Positions 8,220 through 15,514 of a DNA stretch of 30,350 nt are shown piece after piece; position 1 is the first letter of the stretch, and every line of letters begins with the position of its first letter. Both the position numbers and the translations under genes were made by a program. A model generated the notes under the pieces. It saw only the letters and a list, made by a program, of their open reading frames with translations, was not told where the DNA came from and did not search any database. Source of the DNA: an uncultured Clostridia bacterium (GTDB lineage: Bacteria; Bacillota; Clostridia; TANB77; CAG-508); the NCBI GenBank assembly GCA_944389715.1, contig CALXNI010000016.1, positions 1 through 30,350 of the forward strand, given 5' to 3'.

Positions 8220-8311
8220 CGTGAGAGGTGAGAGGTGAGAGGTGAGATTTTAGGGTTAGACTACGTAGAATTCCCCTAAATTCCCACTTCACACATCACA
8301 CTTCCCACTTC
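8220..8311. repeat. Long hairpin repeat with heptamer-like arms
   Basis: Left arm of repeated GTGAGAG units (8221-8248), core TTTTAGGGTTAGACTACGTA, right arm CCCACTTCACACATCACAC to 8311. The core is shared with the element at 10844-10949. It lies between priA and def. Confidence 0.82.
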
Positions 8312-8335
8312 AATCGCAAGGAGGGAAAGTAAACT

Positions 8336-8818
8336 ATGGCAATAAGAATTATAAGAGAAGAAGGAGACGAAATACTAAAAAAGAAATCAAGAGAAGTTGA
8401 AAAGATTGATGACAAAGTATTAGAATTAATAAAAGACATGTTAGAAACAATGCATAAATTAAATGGTGTAGGTCTTGCTGCAGTACAGGTTGGTATTTTA
8501 AAAAGAATAGTGGTTATAGATCTATATGAAGAAGGCGTAGAACCATATATTTTAATTAATCCAGAAATAATAAAAACTAAGGGAGAGCAAACAGTAGAAG
8601 AAGGATGCCTTAGTTTTCCAAACAAATTTGCAAAAATAGTAAGGCCAAAAGAAGTTATAGTAAGAGCATTAAATGAAAAAGGGGAAAAAATAGAAATAAA
8701 AGCAAAAGATTTACTAGCACAAGCAATAAGCCATGAAGTAGACCACCTAAATGGAGAAGTATTTATAGATAAAATAATACCAGGAACATTAGAAATAGTA
8801 ACCCCAGAAAAAGATTAA
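8336..8818 (+). CDS. def: Peptide deformylase
   Basis: Metalloenzyme that removes the formyl group from the N-terminal methionine of new proteins. All three family motifs are present: GVGLAAVQVG (about residues 43-52), EGCLSFP (about 88-94, with the metal-ligand Cys) and HEVDHLNGEVF (about 131-141, with the two His ligands and catalytic Glu). The 160 residues fit the type 1 or type 3 group. It starts at ATG 8336 after AAGGAGGG. It is followed by fmt, the enzyme that adds the formyl group it removes. Confidence 0.96.
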   Translation: MAIRIIREEGDEILKKKSREVEKIDDKVLELIKDMLETMHKLNGVGLAAVQVGILKRIVVIDLYEEGVEPYILINPEIIKTKGEQTVEEGCLSFPNKFAKIVRPKEVIVRALNEKGEKIEIKAKDLLAQAISHEVDHLNGEVFIDKIIPGTLEIVTPEKD

Positions 8819-8836
8819 TTAAATTGTGATTTATTT

Positions 8837-8936
8837 GAGAAGTGTGAAGTGGGATGTGGGAAGTGTGAAAGTAGGGTAAGTCTTCGAAGACTAGCCCTAT
8901 AAAGCACACCTCACACTTCGCACCTCACACCTCACA
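8837..8936. repeat. Long hairpin repeat with heptamer-like arms
   Basis: Left arm GAGAAGTGTGAAGTGGGATG... (8837-8870), a loop with CTTCGAAGACTAGCCCTA, right arm CACACCTCACACTTCGCACC... to 8936. It lies between def and fmt. Confidence 0.82.
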
Positions 8937-8983
8937 AAAACTAAATTCCAGATCATCCAAAATAGTATAATAGGAGGTATTCT

Positions 8984-9970
8984 ATGTTAAACATTATATT
9001 CATGGGTACGCCTGATTTCGCAAGAGATTCTTTAGAAGCAATACATAAAGTGGGGCATACAATTAAAGCTGTAATAACAGTCCCAGATAAACCAAAAGGA
9101 CGAGGAATGAAACTTATTCCATCTGAAGTAAAAGAATATGCAATAGAAAATCATTTACCAGTATATCAACCAGACAAATTAAGGGATAATCAAGAAATAA
9201 TAGATATGATAAAAAAGATAAATCCGGATATTATATGTGTTGTAGCATATGGAAAAATTATACCAAAAGAAATATTAAGCTTACCAAAATTCGGATGCAT
9301 AAATGTGCATCCATCACTTTTACCTAAATATAGAGGCTCATCACCAATACAATCAGCAATCTTAAATGGAGACAAAGAAACAGGCGTAACAACTATGTAT
9401 TTAAATGAAGAAATGGATGCTGGAGATATAATATTACAAACAAAAGTTAAAATAGGTGAAGATGAAACATCGGGAGAACTATGGAATAGATTATCAAAAA
9501 TAGGGGCAGAACTTTTAATAAAAACATTAAAAGAAATAGAAGAGCAAAAAGCACCAAGAATAAAACAAGGAAACAATGTAACATATTCAAAAATGCTAGA
9601 CAAATCAATAGCAAAAATTGACTGGGAAAATAAAACAGCAAAAGAAATAAAGAACTTAGTAAGAGGCTTAAATCCAATAATGGGTGCATATAGCACATTA
9701 AATGGAAAGAAAATAAAATTCTGGAAAGTTGATATAATATCAACAGACAATTTTATAGAAAAATATCAAGAGTTTAAGGGATATGAATATAGGTTTTCAG
9801 AAATTGAACCAGGCACAATTTTATATATAGATAAAAAAATAGGTATATATATAATGACAAAAGAAGGAATATTAATTGTACTAGAAATTCAAGGAGAAAA
9901 TGCTAAAAGAATGACTACGCCAGAATTTTTGAGAGGAAACAAAATAGAAGTTGTAGATAAATTTGAATAA
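8984..9970 (+). CDS. fmt: Methionyl-tRNA formyltransferase
   Basis: Transfers a formyl group from 10-formyl-THF to initiator Met-tRNA. The N-terminal Rossmann start is MLNIIFMGTPDFARDSLEAI. VVAYGKIIPKEIL is near residue 86-98, and the catalytic region INVHPSLLPKYRGSSPIQSAILNGD near 106-130 has the family's Asn-His pair; SS replaces the usual AA of YRGAAPIQ. The Asp segment TTMYLNEEMDAGDII follows. The C-terminal OB-like domain runs from about residue 205. The 328 residues are slightly longer than usual. AGGAGG precedes ATG 8984. It uses a CGA arginine codon (9101). Confidence 0.96.
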   Translation: MLNIIFMGTPDFARDSLEAIHKVGHTIKAVITVPDKPKGRGMKLIPSEVKEYAIENHLPVYQPDKLRDNQEIIDMIKKINPDIICVVAYGKIIPKEILSLPKFGCINVHPSLLPKYRGSSPIQSAILNGDKETGVTTMYLNEEMDAGDIILQTKVKIGEDETSGELWNRLSKIGAELLIKTLKEIEEQKAPRIKQGNNVTYSKMLDKSIAKIDWENKTAKEIKNLVRGLNPIMGAYSTLNGKKIKFWKVDIISTDNFIEKYQEFKGYEYRFSEIEPGTILYIDKKIGIYIMTKEGILIVLEIQGENAKRMTTPEFLRGNKIEVVDKFE

Positions 9971-9973
9971 CAA

Positions 9974-10021
9974 TAAGGGACTGTTCTGAATTTTGGAAGA
10001 AAATTCTAGGGACTGTCCCCA
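9974..10021. repeat. GGGACTGTCC-type repeat
   Basis: Two direct GGGACTG copies (about 9977 and 10011) flanking GAATTTTGGAAGAAAATTCT. The inner part is itself imperfectly palindromic. A related element in the other orientation is at 12148-12175. It lies between the convergent fmt and DUF368 genes and may also act as a terminator. Confidence 0.65.
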
Positions 10022-10022
10022 T

Positions 10023-10812
10023 CTAATTGTTTTTTAAATTAGATAGCTTTAATCCAATCATAAAAGAAATCATTAACAAAGCAATCGAAATCCATCCATG
10101 TATGTCAAAAGAAAATCCAGGATAAATTACAAAAATAGAACCTAATATAAAACCAATTATGGCAAAGTATGTATAAGACTTTGCTATTTTAAATAGAAAA
10201 TTAATTATACATAAAAATATTATTCCTCCAATTAATAGACCAATTCCAATAGGAATTAAAAAAGATAAATTTATAGTAGAAATTGCAGATAAATACATTT
10301 CATAAAGACCAAGAAGCATAAGTATAACTGTTTTACTAATTCCTGGGATTACAACACCTGCAGACATAAAAACACCTGCAAGTATTAAATAAGAATTGGA
10401 ATGAACATCAGAAATTATATCTAATGTGCTTTCTAATGCAATAAAATATATACTTAAAGAAAAGGTTAAAAGCATACATAAAATGTGAATAAAACTTACT
10501 TTTCTAATATTAGATTGTTTTATTACAAGGTTTATACTTCCAAGAATTAAACCAATAAAAGCAAAAGACGCTTCCATATTAAACTTATTAAAAACTACTC
10601 TTAAAATATTACCAAATAAAAATACGCCAATAAAAACCCCTAAAACTATTGGTGTAATAAATTTGATATTATTTTTTATATCTTTAAAAAAATGAATAAT
10701 AGAATCTATAATTTTCTCATACAAGCCAAAACAACACAAAAAAACGCCGACTGCTTATTCCAGGAAGTATGGCTCCAGCACCTATTAAAATACCTGCAAC
10801 TAAGTTTAACAT
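10023..10812 (-). CDS. DUF368 (undecaprenyl-phosphate translocase-like) membrane protein, read through a CGG +1 frameshift
   Basis: Polytopic membrane protein of the DUF368 family; relatives have been reported to move undecaprenyl phosphate across the membrane. ATG at 10812-10810 with GGAGG upstream begins MLNLVAGILIGAGAILPGISS, the family's signature N-terminus. The next in-frame codon is CGG (10749-10747). Staying in frame stops 11 codons later. Skipping the C continues GVFLCCFGLYEKIIDSIIHFFKDIK and the rest of the family, including a second PGISKTVILMLLGLYEMYL repeat. Joined length is about 262 residues, near the family's normal size, with about eight membrane segments. A TTG at 10739 would give a shorter start but would lose the first conserved PGIS motif. 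Confidence 0.9.
10746..10749 (-). other. +1 frameshift site CGG-C in the DUF368 gene
   Basis: On the minus strand: AGC AGT [C]GGC GTT TTT. The in-frame codon is CGG and the C-skipped reading is S-S-G-V-F, restoring PGISSG. Here the next base is C, so the glycine codon is GGC. The preceding codon is AGT. Confidence 0.85.
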
Positions 10813-10843
10813 AGAACCTCCATAAATTGGAAATTGTTGTTAT

Positions 10844-10949
10844 GAGGTGTGAGGTGCGAAGTGTGAGGTGTGCTTTTTAGGGTTAGGCTTCGTAGGTTTC
10901 GCCCTAATTTCCCACATCACACATCCCACTTCTCACTTCTCACTTCTCA
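10844..10949. repeat. Long hairpin repeat with heptamer-like arms
   Basis: Left arm GAGGTGTGAGGTGCGAAGTG..., core TTTTAGGGTTAGGCTTCGTA, right arm CCCACATCACACATCCCAC... ending CACTTCTCA. It shares core and flanking CCCTAA with 8220-8311. It lies between the divergent DUF368 gene and splB-like gene. Confidence 0.82.
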
Positions 10950-11045
10950 AAAACAAATTACATTTTATATAAATATATGTTTTTTATAAAAAATTATTAT
11001 AATAATTAAAATAAAGGCAAACCTATATATGAGGTGATTTGCTTT

Positions 11046-12050
11046 ATGTTTATACCAAAAGCTGTATATTATGAACCAAAAGCACGTGAATATAAGTTGG
11101 GGAAAGAATTATTAGAAAATTATGAGAAACAAGGAGTAAAATTAATAGAAATAGAAAATCATAATAATATTGAAGAATTAAGAAAAAATCCTAATTCTGA
11201 ATTTGCGAATATGAAAAGGAATTTAATTATTGGAATAAGAAAAACGCATAAATTTGTGCCAAACCATAAAGTTTCCGATTTTTTGGTACCATATACGTCA
11301 TCAGGTTGCACCGCAATGTGTATGTATTGCTATTTAGTTTGTAATTATAATAAATGTTCATATTTAAGATTATTTGTAAATAGGGAACAAATGCTAGATA
11401 AAATAATAAAAGTGTCAAATCAAAGTGAAAAGGAACTAACATTTGAAATAGGAAGTAATAGTGATCTGATTTTAGAAAATACAATCACACATAATTTAGA
11501 ATGGACAATAGAAAATTTTAATAATGCAGAAAAGGGTTACCTTACATTTCCAACAAAATTTGATATGGTAGATTCACTATTAAATTTAAATCATAACGGA
11601 AAAATAATAGTTAGAATGAGCATGAATCCACAAGAAATAATAAATAAAGTAGAATTTGGAACATCAAGATTAGATGGTAGAATAAAGGCAATAAATAAGC
11701 TAAAAGAAGCGGGATACAAAGTTGGAATACTAATTGCACCTATTATACTAGTAGATAATTGGAAAGAATTATATGAAGATTTAATAAAAAGACTATCAGA
11801 AGAATTAAGTGAAGAAGTAAAAAAAGAAGCCATATTTGAATTAATATTTATGACTTATAGCTATGTTCATAAAATGATTAATAGAGAAGCATTTCCTAAA
11901 GCAATAGATTTGTTTAACCCTGATATTATGACAGGAAGAGGTAGAGGGAAATATATGTATAAAAAAGAAACAAGAGAAGATGGAGAAGAATTTTTAAGAA
12001 AAGTAATGCAAAAATATTTTCCAGATAATAAAATATTGTATGTTGTTTAG
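11046..12050 (+). CDS. splB: Spore photoproduct lyase-family radical SAM protein
   Basis: Radical SAM enzyme family that reverts the spore photoproduct thymine dimer during germination. MFIPKAVYYEPKAREYKLGK, then SGCTAMCMYCYL with the CxxxCxxC iron-sulfur cysteines at residues 88, 92 and 95, then SYLRLFVNREQML and KVGILIAPIILVDNWKELYEDL match the family along its whole length (334 residues). I chose ATG 11046 with GAGGTG nine bases upstream. At the place of the hydrogen-donor cysteine of B. subtilis SplB (Cys141 in EAACTSD, from memory) this protein has EIGSNSD, a serine. Function may therefore differ from classical repair. A CGT arginine codon is used at 11085. Confidence 0.85.
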   Translation: MFIPKAVYYEPKAREYKLGKELLENYEKQGVKLIEIENHNNIEELRKNPNSEFANMKRNLIIGIRKTHKFVPNHKVSDFLVPYTSSGCTAMCMYCYLVCNYNKCSYLRLFVNREQMLDKIIKVSNQSEKELTFEIGSNSDLILENTITHNLEWTIENFNNAEKGYLTFPTKFDMVDSLLNLNHNGKIIVRMSMNPQEIINKVEFGTSRLDGRIKAINKLKEAGYKVGILIAPIILVDNWKELYEDLIKRLSEELSEEVKKEAIFELIFMTYSYVHKMINREAFPKAIDLFNPDIMTGRGRGKYMYKKETREDGEEFLRKVMQKYFPDNKILYVV

Positions 12051-12093
12051 AGATTAGAGGTTAGAGGTTGGAGATTAGAAATTAATTGCAGAC

Positions 12094-12120
12094 GTTGTAG
12101 GGGCGATTTTAATCGCCCGT
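12094..12120. repeat. GC-rich palindromic element
   Basis: GTTGTAGGGGCGATTTTAAT followed by CGCCCGT; same head and foot as the 5785 element with a different inner spacer (ATTTTAAT). Upstream, 12049-12076 has short AGAGGTTAGAGGTTGGAGATTAG direct units, complementary in style to CCTCTAATCTC at 5881. Confidence 0.75.
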
Positions 12121-12147
12121 TCTTTGAAAAAATTACCAAAATATTCG

Positions 12148-12175
12148 GAAATTTCAGGACAGTCCCTAGAATTCC
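12148..12175. repeat. GGGACTGTCC-type repeat, reverse orientation
   Basis: GGACAGTCCCTAGAATTCCC; its complement GGGAATTCTAGGGACTGTCC shares ATTCTAGGGACTGTCC with the element at 9974-10021. It lies between the convergent splB-like and tspO genes. Confidence 0.7.
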
Positions 12176-12192
12176 CTCACACAAATTCCAAT

Positions 12193-12645
12193 TTATCTAT
12201 TTAGCCAATAAACTGAAAAATTTAGCACAGCCGCAAATACAAGCCATAATAAATATGGAATTTGTAATAATCCAGCTGTTTTATTCTTTTCATAAAATTC
12301 TTTAATCATTATAACTACTAAAACAATTAAAAGTAAAATCCATAAAAATGAAAATAACCTCCAGTCAAAAACAAAAAAGAAAATAGGCCATAGATAATTT
12401 ACAAATAATTGTAGATAGTAAATATTTTTTTCTTTTTCTGTTAAGAGTGAATTCGATTTAAGGATTCCATAAGATACTCCCATTAAAATATACAAAATAG
12501 TCCAAACTATTGGAAAAATTATAGCTGGTGGAGAAATTACTGGTCTAATTAAGCTATTATAGTCCATATAATTAGAAACTATAATTCCTACAAGCGTTCC
12601 AATAAGTACAGGGATTAATATTGATTTTAAATATGTTTTAATCAA
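12193..12645 (-). CDS. tspO: TspO/MBR-family tryptophan-rich sensory protein
   Basis: Five-helix membrane protein of the translocator (TSPO) family, known to bind porphyrins and related ligands and to affect stress responses. Family features: ISPPAIIFPIVWTILYILMGVSYG (about residues 37-60), LFVNYLWPIFFFVFDWRLFS (about 80-100) and the closing LVFAAVLNFSVYWLNR. The 150 residues are typical. The start is TTG at 12645, with AGGAGG six bases upstream, a good ribosome site that decides for the unusual initiator. There is no in-frame ATG before the first conserved helix. Confidence 0.92.
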   Translation of the reverse strand: MIKTYLKSILIPVLIGTLVGIIVSNYMDYNSLIRPVISPPAIIFPIVWTILYILMGVSYGILKSNSLLTEKEKNIYYLQLFVNYLWPIFFFVFDWRLFSFLWILLLIVLVVIMIKEFYEKNKTAGLLQIPYLLWLVFAAVLNFSVYWLNR

Positions 12646-12771
12646 AATATACCTCCTTTCTTATATAATATATTTATGATAAATTTATTAAAAAATTCAA
12701 ATTCCAATTTATATAAATAATAATTGGCAAAATAAAAAAGATGTGATAATATACAGTAAGGTGAAGTAAAA

Positions 12772-13023
12772 ATGACAATGCAATTTATAAGTGATTTAAT
12801 AGATAAAAAAATTGATGAAGACCCTAATTTTATAAGATTTACTTTTTATGAATTAAGGGTAAAAGAAAATTTAAGTGAAGCTGATACAGATACACTATTA
12901 TCATTAGCAGCGCAAAGACTAGAAAATAATAGATATTTAATATATAAAACAGGCGATACATACACATTAAACGGAGAGCAAAAAAAAGTAGAAAGTAATG
13001 AGCTGCTAATTGCAATAAAATAG
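12772..13023 (+). CDS. Small acidic protein of unknown function
   Basis: An 83-residue soluble protein, MTMQFISDLIDKKIDEDPNF..., with no membrane segment and a charged, mostly helical N-terminal half, followed by LLSLAAQRLENNRYLIYKTGDTYTLNGEQKKVES, probably a small beta hairpin. AAGGTGA lies upstream of ATG 12772; ATG 12778 is an alternative. No family recognised. Its stop abuts the stop of the convergent tocopherol-cyclase-like gene with no spacer. Confidence 0.7.
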   Translation: MTMQFISDLIDKKIDEDPNFIRFTFYELRVKENLSEADTDTLLSLAAQRLENNRYLIYKTGDTYTLNGEQKKVESNELLIAIK

Positions 13024-13977
13024 TTAATTTTGAACAACTTCTAAACCACAGTTTGTACTAGTATCAGAGAAAATAATATCATTATTATGTTTTAAAGTTA
13101 AAGTAATGCTAGAACAAATACTCTCAAAAATATCTTTTTCCATTCGGCCTTTAACAGGTGCAGATAGTTTAAGATTTTTACCAAATAGTGAATTAATATT
13201 TAAATAATAAGAACCTTTTTTTAGAGTTATATTTAGAGAGCTATCGTTAATAAAATATTTTACTAGTTTAGCATTATTATATGTTGTAAACTTATATTCG
13301 TTGTTATTTACTATTAGAACACAAATTAGACCTCTAAAACTAAACAACTTAAAAGGTATATCTGCCATAGAAAACATAAAGCTTGCATTAGAGCTTTCAA
13401 ACATATTTCCTTGACACCAAATATAAGACTTGGGAAAAGAATATCCCCAGTCTTTTTCTATATATCCTGTGCTATTATCAAAATCTAACTTATTATTGTT
13501 AATATATACTAAACCATGTGCTTCATTTTTCATGCTTAATATTGCGTGGTTGCATTCCATAAACGGAATATATGAGAAAGGTCCCATTATATTAGGGCTA
13601 AAAATATTTGTATCTATATTTTTATTATTCATATAGTAAATATCACCAACAATATTAATATCCTGATGATTATCTTTAATATTTACATGAACAGCATCTT
13701 TAGAAAAATAATTGTCTCCAACTTTAATATAAAAAGGATCAAAATTAAACTTAAAGTCATTTATATCATATTTTATAAAATAAGAAGAGGTGTTTGTAAT
13801 TACTTGTATAAAACTTTCTTTTAAATTACCATCTATATTTATTCCCGGAATAAAAGAAATTCCGTTGTCATTATTTGTATTTTTAAAATACCAACCCTCA
13901 AAATAATTTTTATTATTAGATAGACTTTTTTCTCCCTGAAATAAATCAGGATGTTTCATTAAAAATAACTTATTCAT
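13024..13977 (-). CDS. Tocopherol cyclase-like protein
   Basis: Resembles the tocopherol cyclase-like family found in some Firmicutes: NYFEGWYFKNTNNDNGISFIPGIN near the N-terminus, then GPFSYIPFMECNHAILSMKNEAHG and the strongest block GYIEKDWGYSFPKSYIWCQGNMFE in the middle. The protein is mostly beta with no membrane segment. Bacteria of this type make no tocopherol, so the true substrate (perhaps a lipid or prenyl compound) is unknown. I set the start at ATG 13977 (MNKLFLMKHPDLFQG); a TTG at 13995 extends it by six residues. Neither has a strong ribosome site. It contains a CGA arginine codon. Confidence 0.8.
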   Translation of the reverse strand: MNKLFLMKHPDLFQGEKSLSNNKNYFEGWYFKNTNNDNGISFIPGINIDGNLKESFIQVITNTSSYFIKYDINDFKFNFDPFYIKVGDNYFSKDAVHVNIKDNHQDINIVGDIYYMNNKNIDTNIFSPNIMGPFSYIPFMECNHAILSMKNEAHGLVYINNNKLDFDNSTGYIEKDWGYSFPKSYIWCQGNMFESSNASFMFSMADIPFKLFSFRGLICVLIVNNNEYKFTTYNNAKLVKYFINDSSLNITLKKGSYYLNINSLFGKNLKLSAPVKGRMEKDIFESICSSITLTLKHNNDIIFSDTSTNCGLEVVQN

Positions 13978-14071
13978 AAAAATATTATTTACCAATAGAT
14001 TAACTAATATACAAAGTGGAAAATTTTACATAGAAATATTTTAGGGGCCATGCACTTTTATTTTTTCTAAA

Positions 14072-14079
14072 CATATAAT
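14072..14079 (+). promoter_or_regulatory. Possible SigE-type -10 element for sigK
   Basis: CATATAAT lies about 28 nt before sigK and resembles the CATACAAT -10 of mother-cell SigE promoters. A convincing -35 was not found (TGCACTTTT is at roughly the right distance), so this is weak. Confidence 0.25.
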
Positions 14080-14106
14080 TTGTTATAGGAAAATGGAGGT
14101 GCATTT

Positions 14107-14811
14107 ATGCCACTAATTTATTTATCTGGATTTTTAGCGTTTTGTAAAACTGCTATTTTTGTTTTGGGCTATATATCAAATAACAGCTTATTTCCAGAAC
14201 CATTATCACAGGAAGAAGAGGCAGAATACTTACAAAAGTATATGGAAGGGGACGAAGAGGCAAGAAATATATTAATAGAAAGAAATTTAAGATTAGTAGC
14301 ACATATTTGTAAAAAATATAATATACCTAATGTAGATAATGATGATTTAATTTCTATTGGAACAATAGGATTAATAAAAGGAATAAATACATTTAATACC
14401 AATAAAGGGGTAAGACTTGCTACATATGCCTCCAGATGTATAGAAAACGAAATATTAATGCATTTAAGGAGTATAAAAAAATTAGGGGCTGAAGTATACT
14501 TAAACGAACCAATTGGAAAAGACAAAGATGATAATGAAATAGCTTTAATTGACATTTTAGAAAATGACGAAAAAAATATCGAGGATGAAATTGATTTAAA
14601 AATAAAAACAAAAAAACTATATGATAGAATGAAAGACATTTTAAAAGGACGAGAAAAAACAATTATAGAACTTAGATTTGGCCTTGGGGGAACAAAACCA
14701 AAAACGCAAAATCAAATTGCACAAATGATGGGAATATCAAGAAGTTATGTATCAAGAATAGAGAAGAAAGCAATAGGAAAATTAAATAGTAAACTAGCAA
14801 AAGAACTATAA
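14107..14811 (+). CDS. sigK: Sporulation sigma factor SigK (mother cell)
   Basis: Late mother-cell sigma factor for coat and maturation genes. The N-terminal hydrophobic pro-sequence-like stretch LIYLSGFLAFCKTAIFVLGYISNNSLFPEPLSQEEE is typical of pro-SigK. Region 2 follows (RNLRLVAHICKKYN, DDLISIGTIGLIKGINTFN, RLATYASRCIENEILMHLR), then region 4 with LELRFGL-like IELRFGLGGTKPKTQNQIAQMMGISRSYVSRIEKKAI. The 234 residues match. The gene is continuous, so there is no skin element interrupting it here. GGAGGTGC precedes ATG 14107. It is the strongest sporulation marker in the window. A CGA codon at 14650 is read as arginine in LKGREK. Confidence 0.94.
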   Translation: MPLIYLSGFLAFCKTAIFVLGYISNNSLFPEPLSQEEEAEYLQKYMEGDEEARNILIERNLRLVAHICKKYNIPNVDNDDLISIGTIGLIKGINTFNTNKGVRLATYASRCIENEILMHLRSIKKLGAEVYLNEPIGKDKDDNEIALIDILENDEKNIEDEIDLKIKTKKLYDRMKDILKGREKTIIELRFGLGGTKPKTQNQIAQMMGISRSYVSRIEKKAIGKLNSKLAKEL

Positions 14812-14847
14812 ACACAATGTAATAAAACAATAAAAGAGATTGACGGA

Positions 14848-14877
14848 GAACAAGTAATTAAACTTGTTCTTTTTTTC
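14848..14877 (+). terminator. Rho-independent terminator after sigK
   Basis: GAACAAGT / ACTTGTTC stem with a six-base loop followed by seven T residues. Confidence 0.88.
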
Positions 14878-14989
14878 TTTGTAAAATATTGTAAAACAAT
14901 ATATAATTAAAAAGAAAATATTAAGTGCATGCAACTATTTTTATAATTTTAACGTCTAATATTATAGAAATATTATAGGAGATTTATAT

Positions 14990-15514
14990 ATGGAAGATAA
15001 AAAAGAAAATGAAATAAAAGAATTAGTATATAAAGCAAAAAGAGGAGATAAAGAGGCGTTTACTAGTCTTATTTTAAAACTAGAAGATGATTTATATAAA
15101 ATTGCAAGAGCAAGATTAAATAGCGAAGAGGAAATATTAGATGCTGTGCAAGAAACAATGATTTCAGCATATAAATCAGTACATAAAATTAGAAACGAAG
15201 ATTATTTTAAAACTTGGATTATTAAAATTCTTATAAATAAATGCAACGACATTTATAAGAATAGGAAAATAATTTCTATGCCTTTAAATAATGATATAGA
15301 GAGCAATACCATTTTTGATGAAAATTTAACTTTTGAATTTATAATTAATCAATTAAATTATGATGAAAGAATTGCTATAATATTACACTATTTAGAGGGA
15401 TATACCACTAAAGAAATAAGTAAAATTTTAAAAACTAACGAGAATACGATTAAAAGCAGGATATTCAGAGCAAAAGAAAAAATAAAAATGCAATATAAAG
15501 GAGGTGTACAATAA
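14990..15514 (+). CDS. ECF-type RNA polymerase sigma factor
   Basis: A 174-residue sigma-70 family protein with region 2 (VYKAKRGDKEAFTSLILKLEDDLYKIARARL, then EEEILDAVQETMISAYKSVHKIRNEDYFKTWIIKILINKCNDIY) and region 4 (LNYDERIAIILHYLEGYTTKEISKILKTNENTIKSRIFRAKEKI), with little between them, the ECF layout. It overlaps the next gene by one base (TAATG), a translational coupling typical of sigma/anti-sigma pairs. The downstream DUF4179 membrane protein is its likely regulator. It starts at ATG 14990; AGGAG lies upstream. The regulon cannot be told from the sequence. Confidence 0.92.
   Translation: MEDKKENEIKELVYKAKRGDKEAFTSLILKLEDDLYKIARARLNSEEEILDAVQETMISAYKSVHKIRNEDYFKTWIIKILINKCNDIYKNRKIISMPLNNDIESNTIFDENLTFEFIINQLNYDERIAIILHYLEGYTTKEISKILKTNENTIKSRIFRAKEKIKMQYKGGVQ

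Noticed and set aside
14107..14811. A skin-like element interrupting sigK
   Set aside because: The reading frame is continuous through regions 2 and 4, so sigK is intact here.
14821..14989. A small RNA between sigK and the ECF sigma gene
   Set aside because: Apart from the terminator hairpin I see only AT-rich sequence, with no second structured element or clear promoter.
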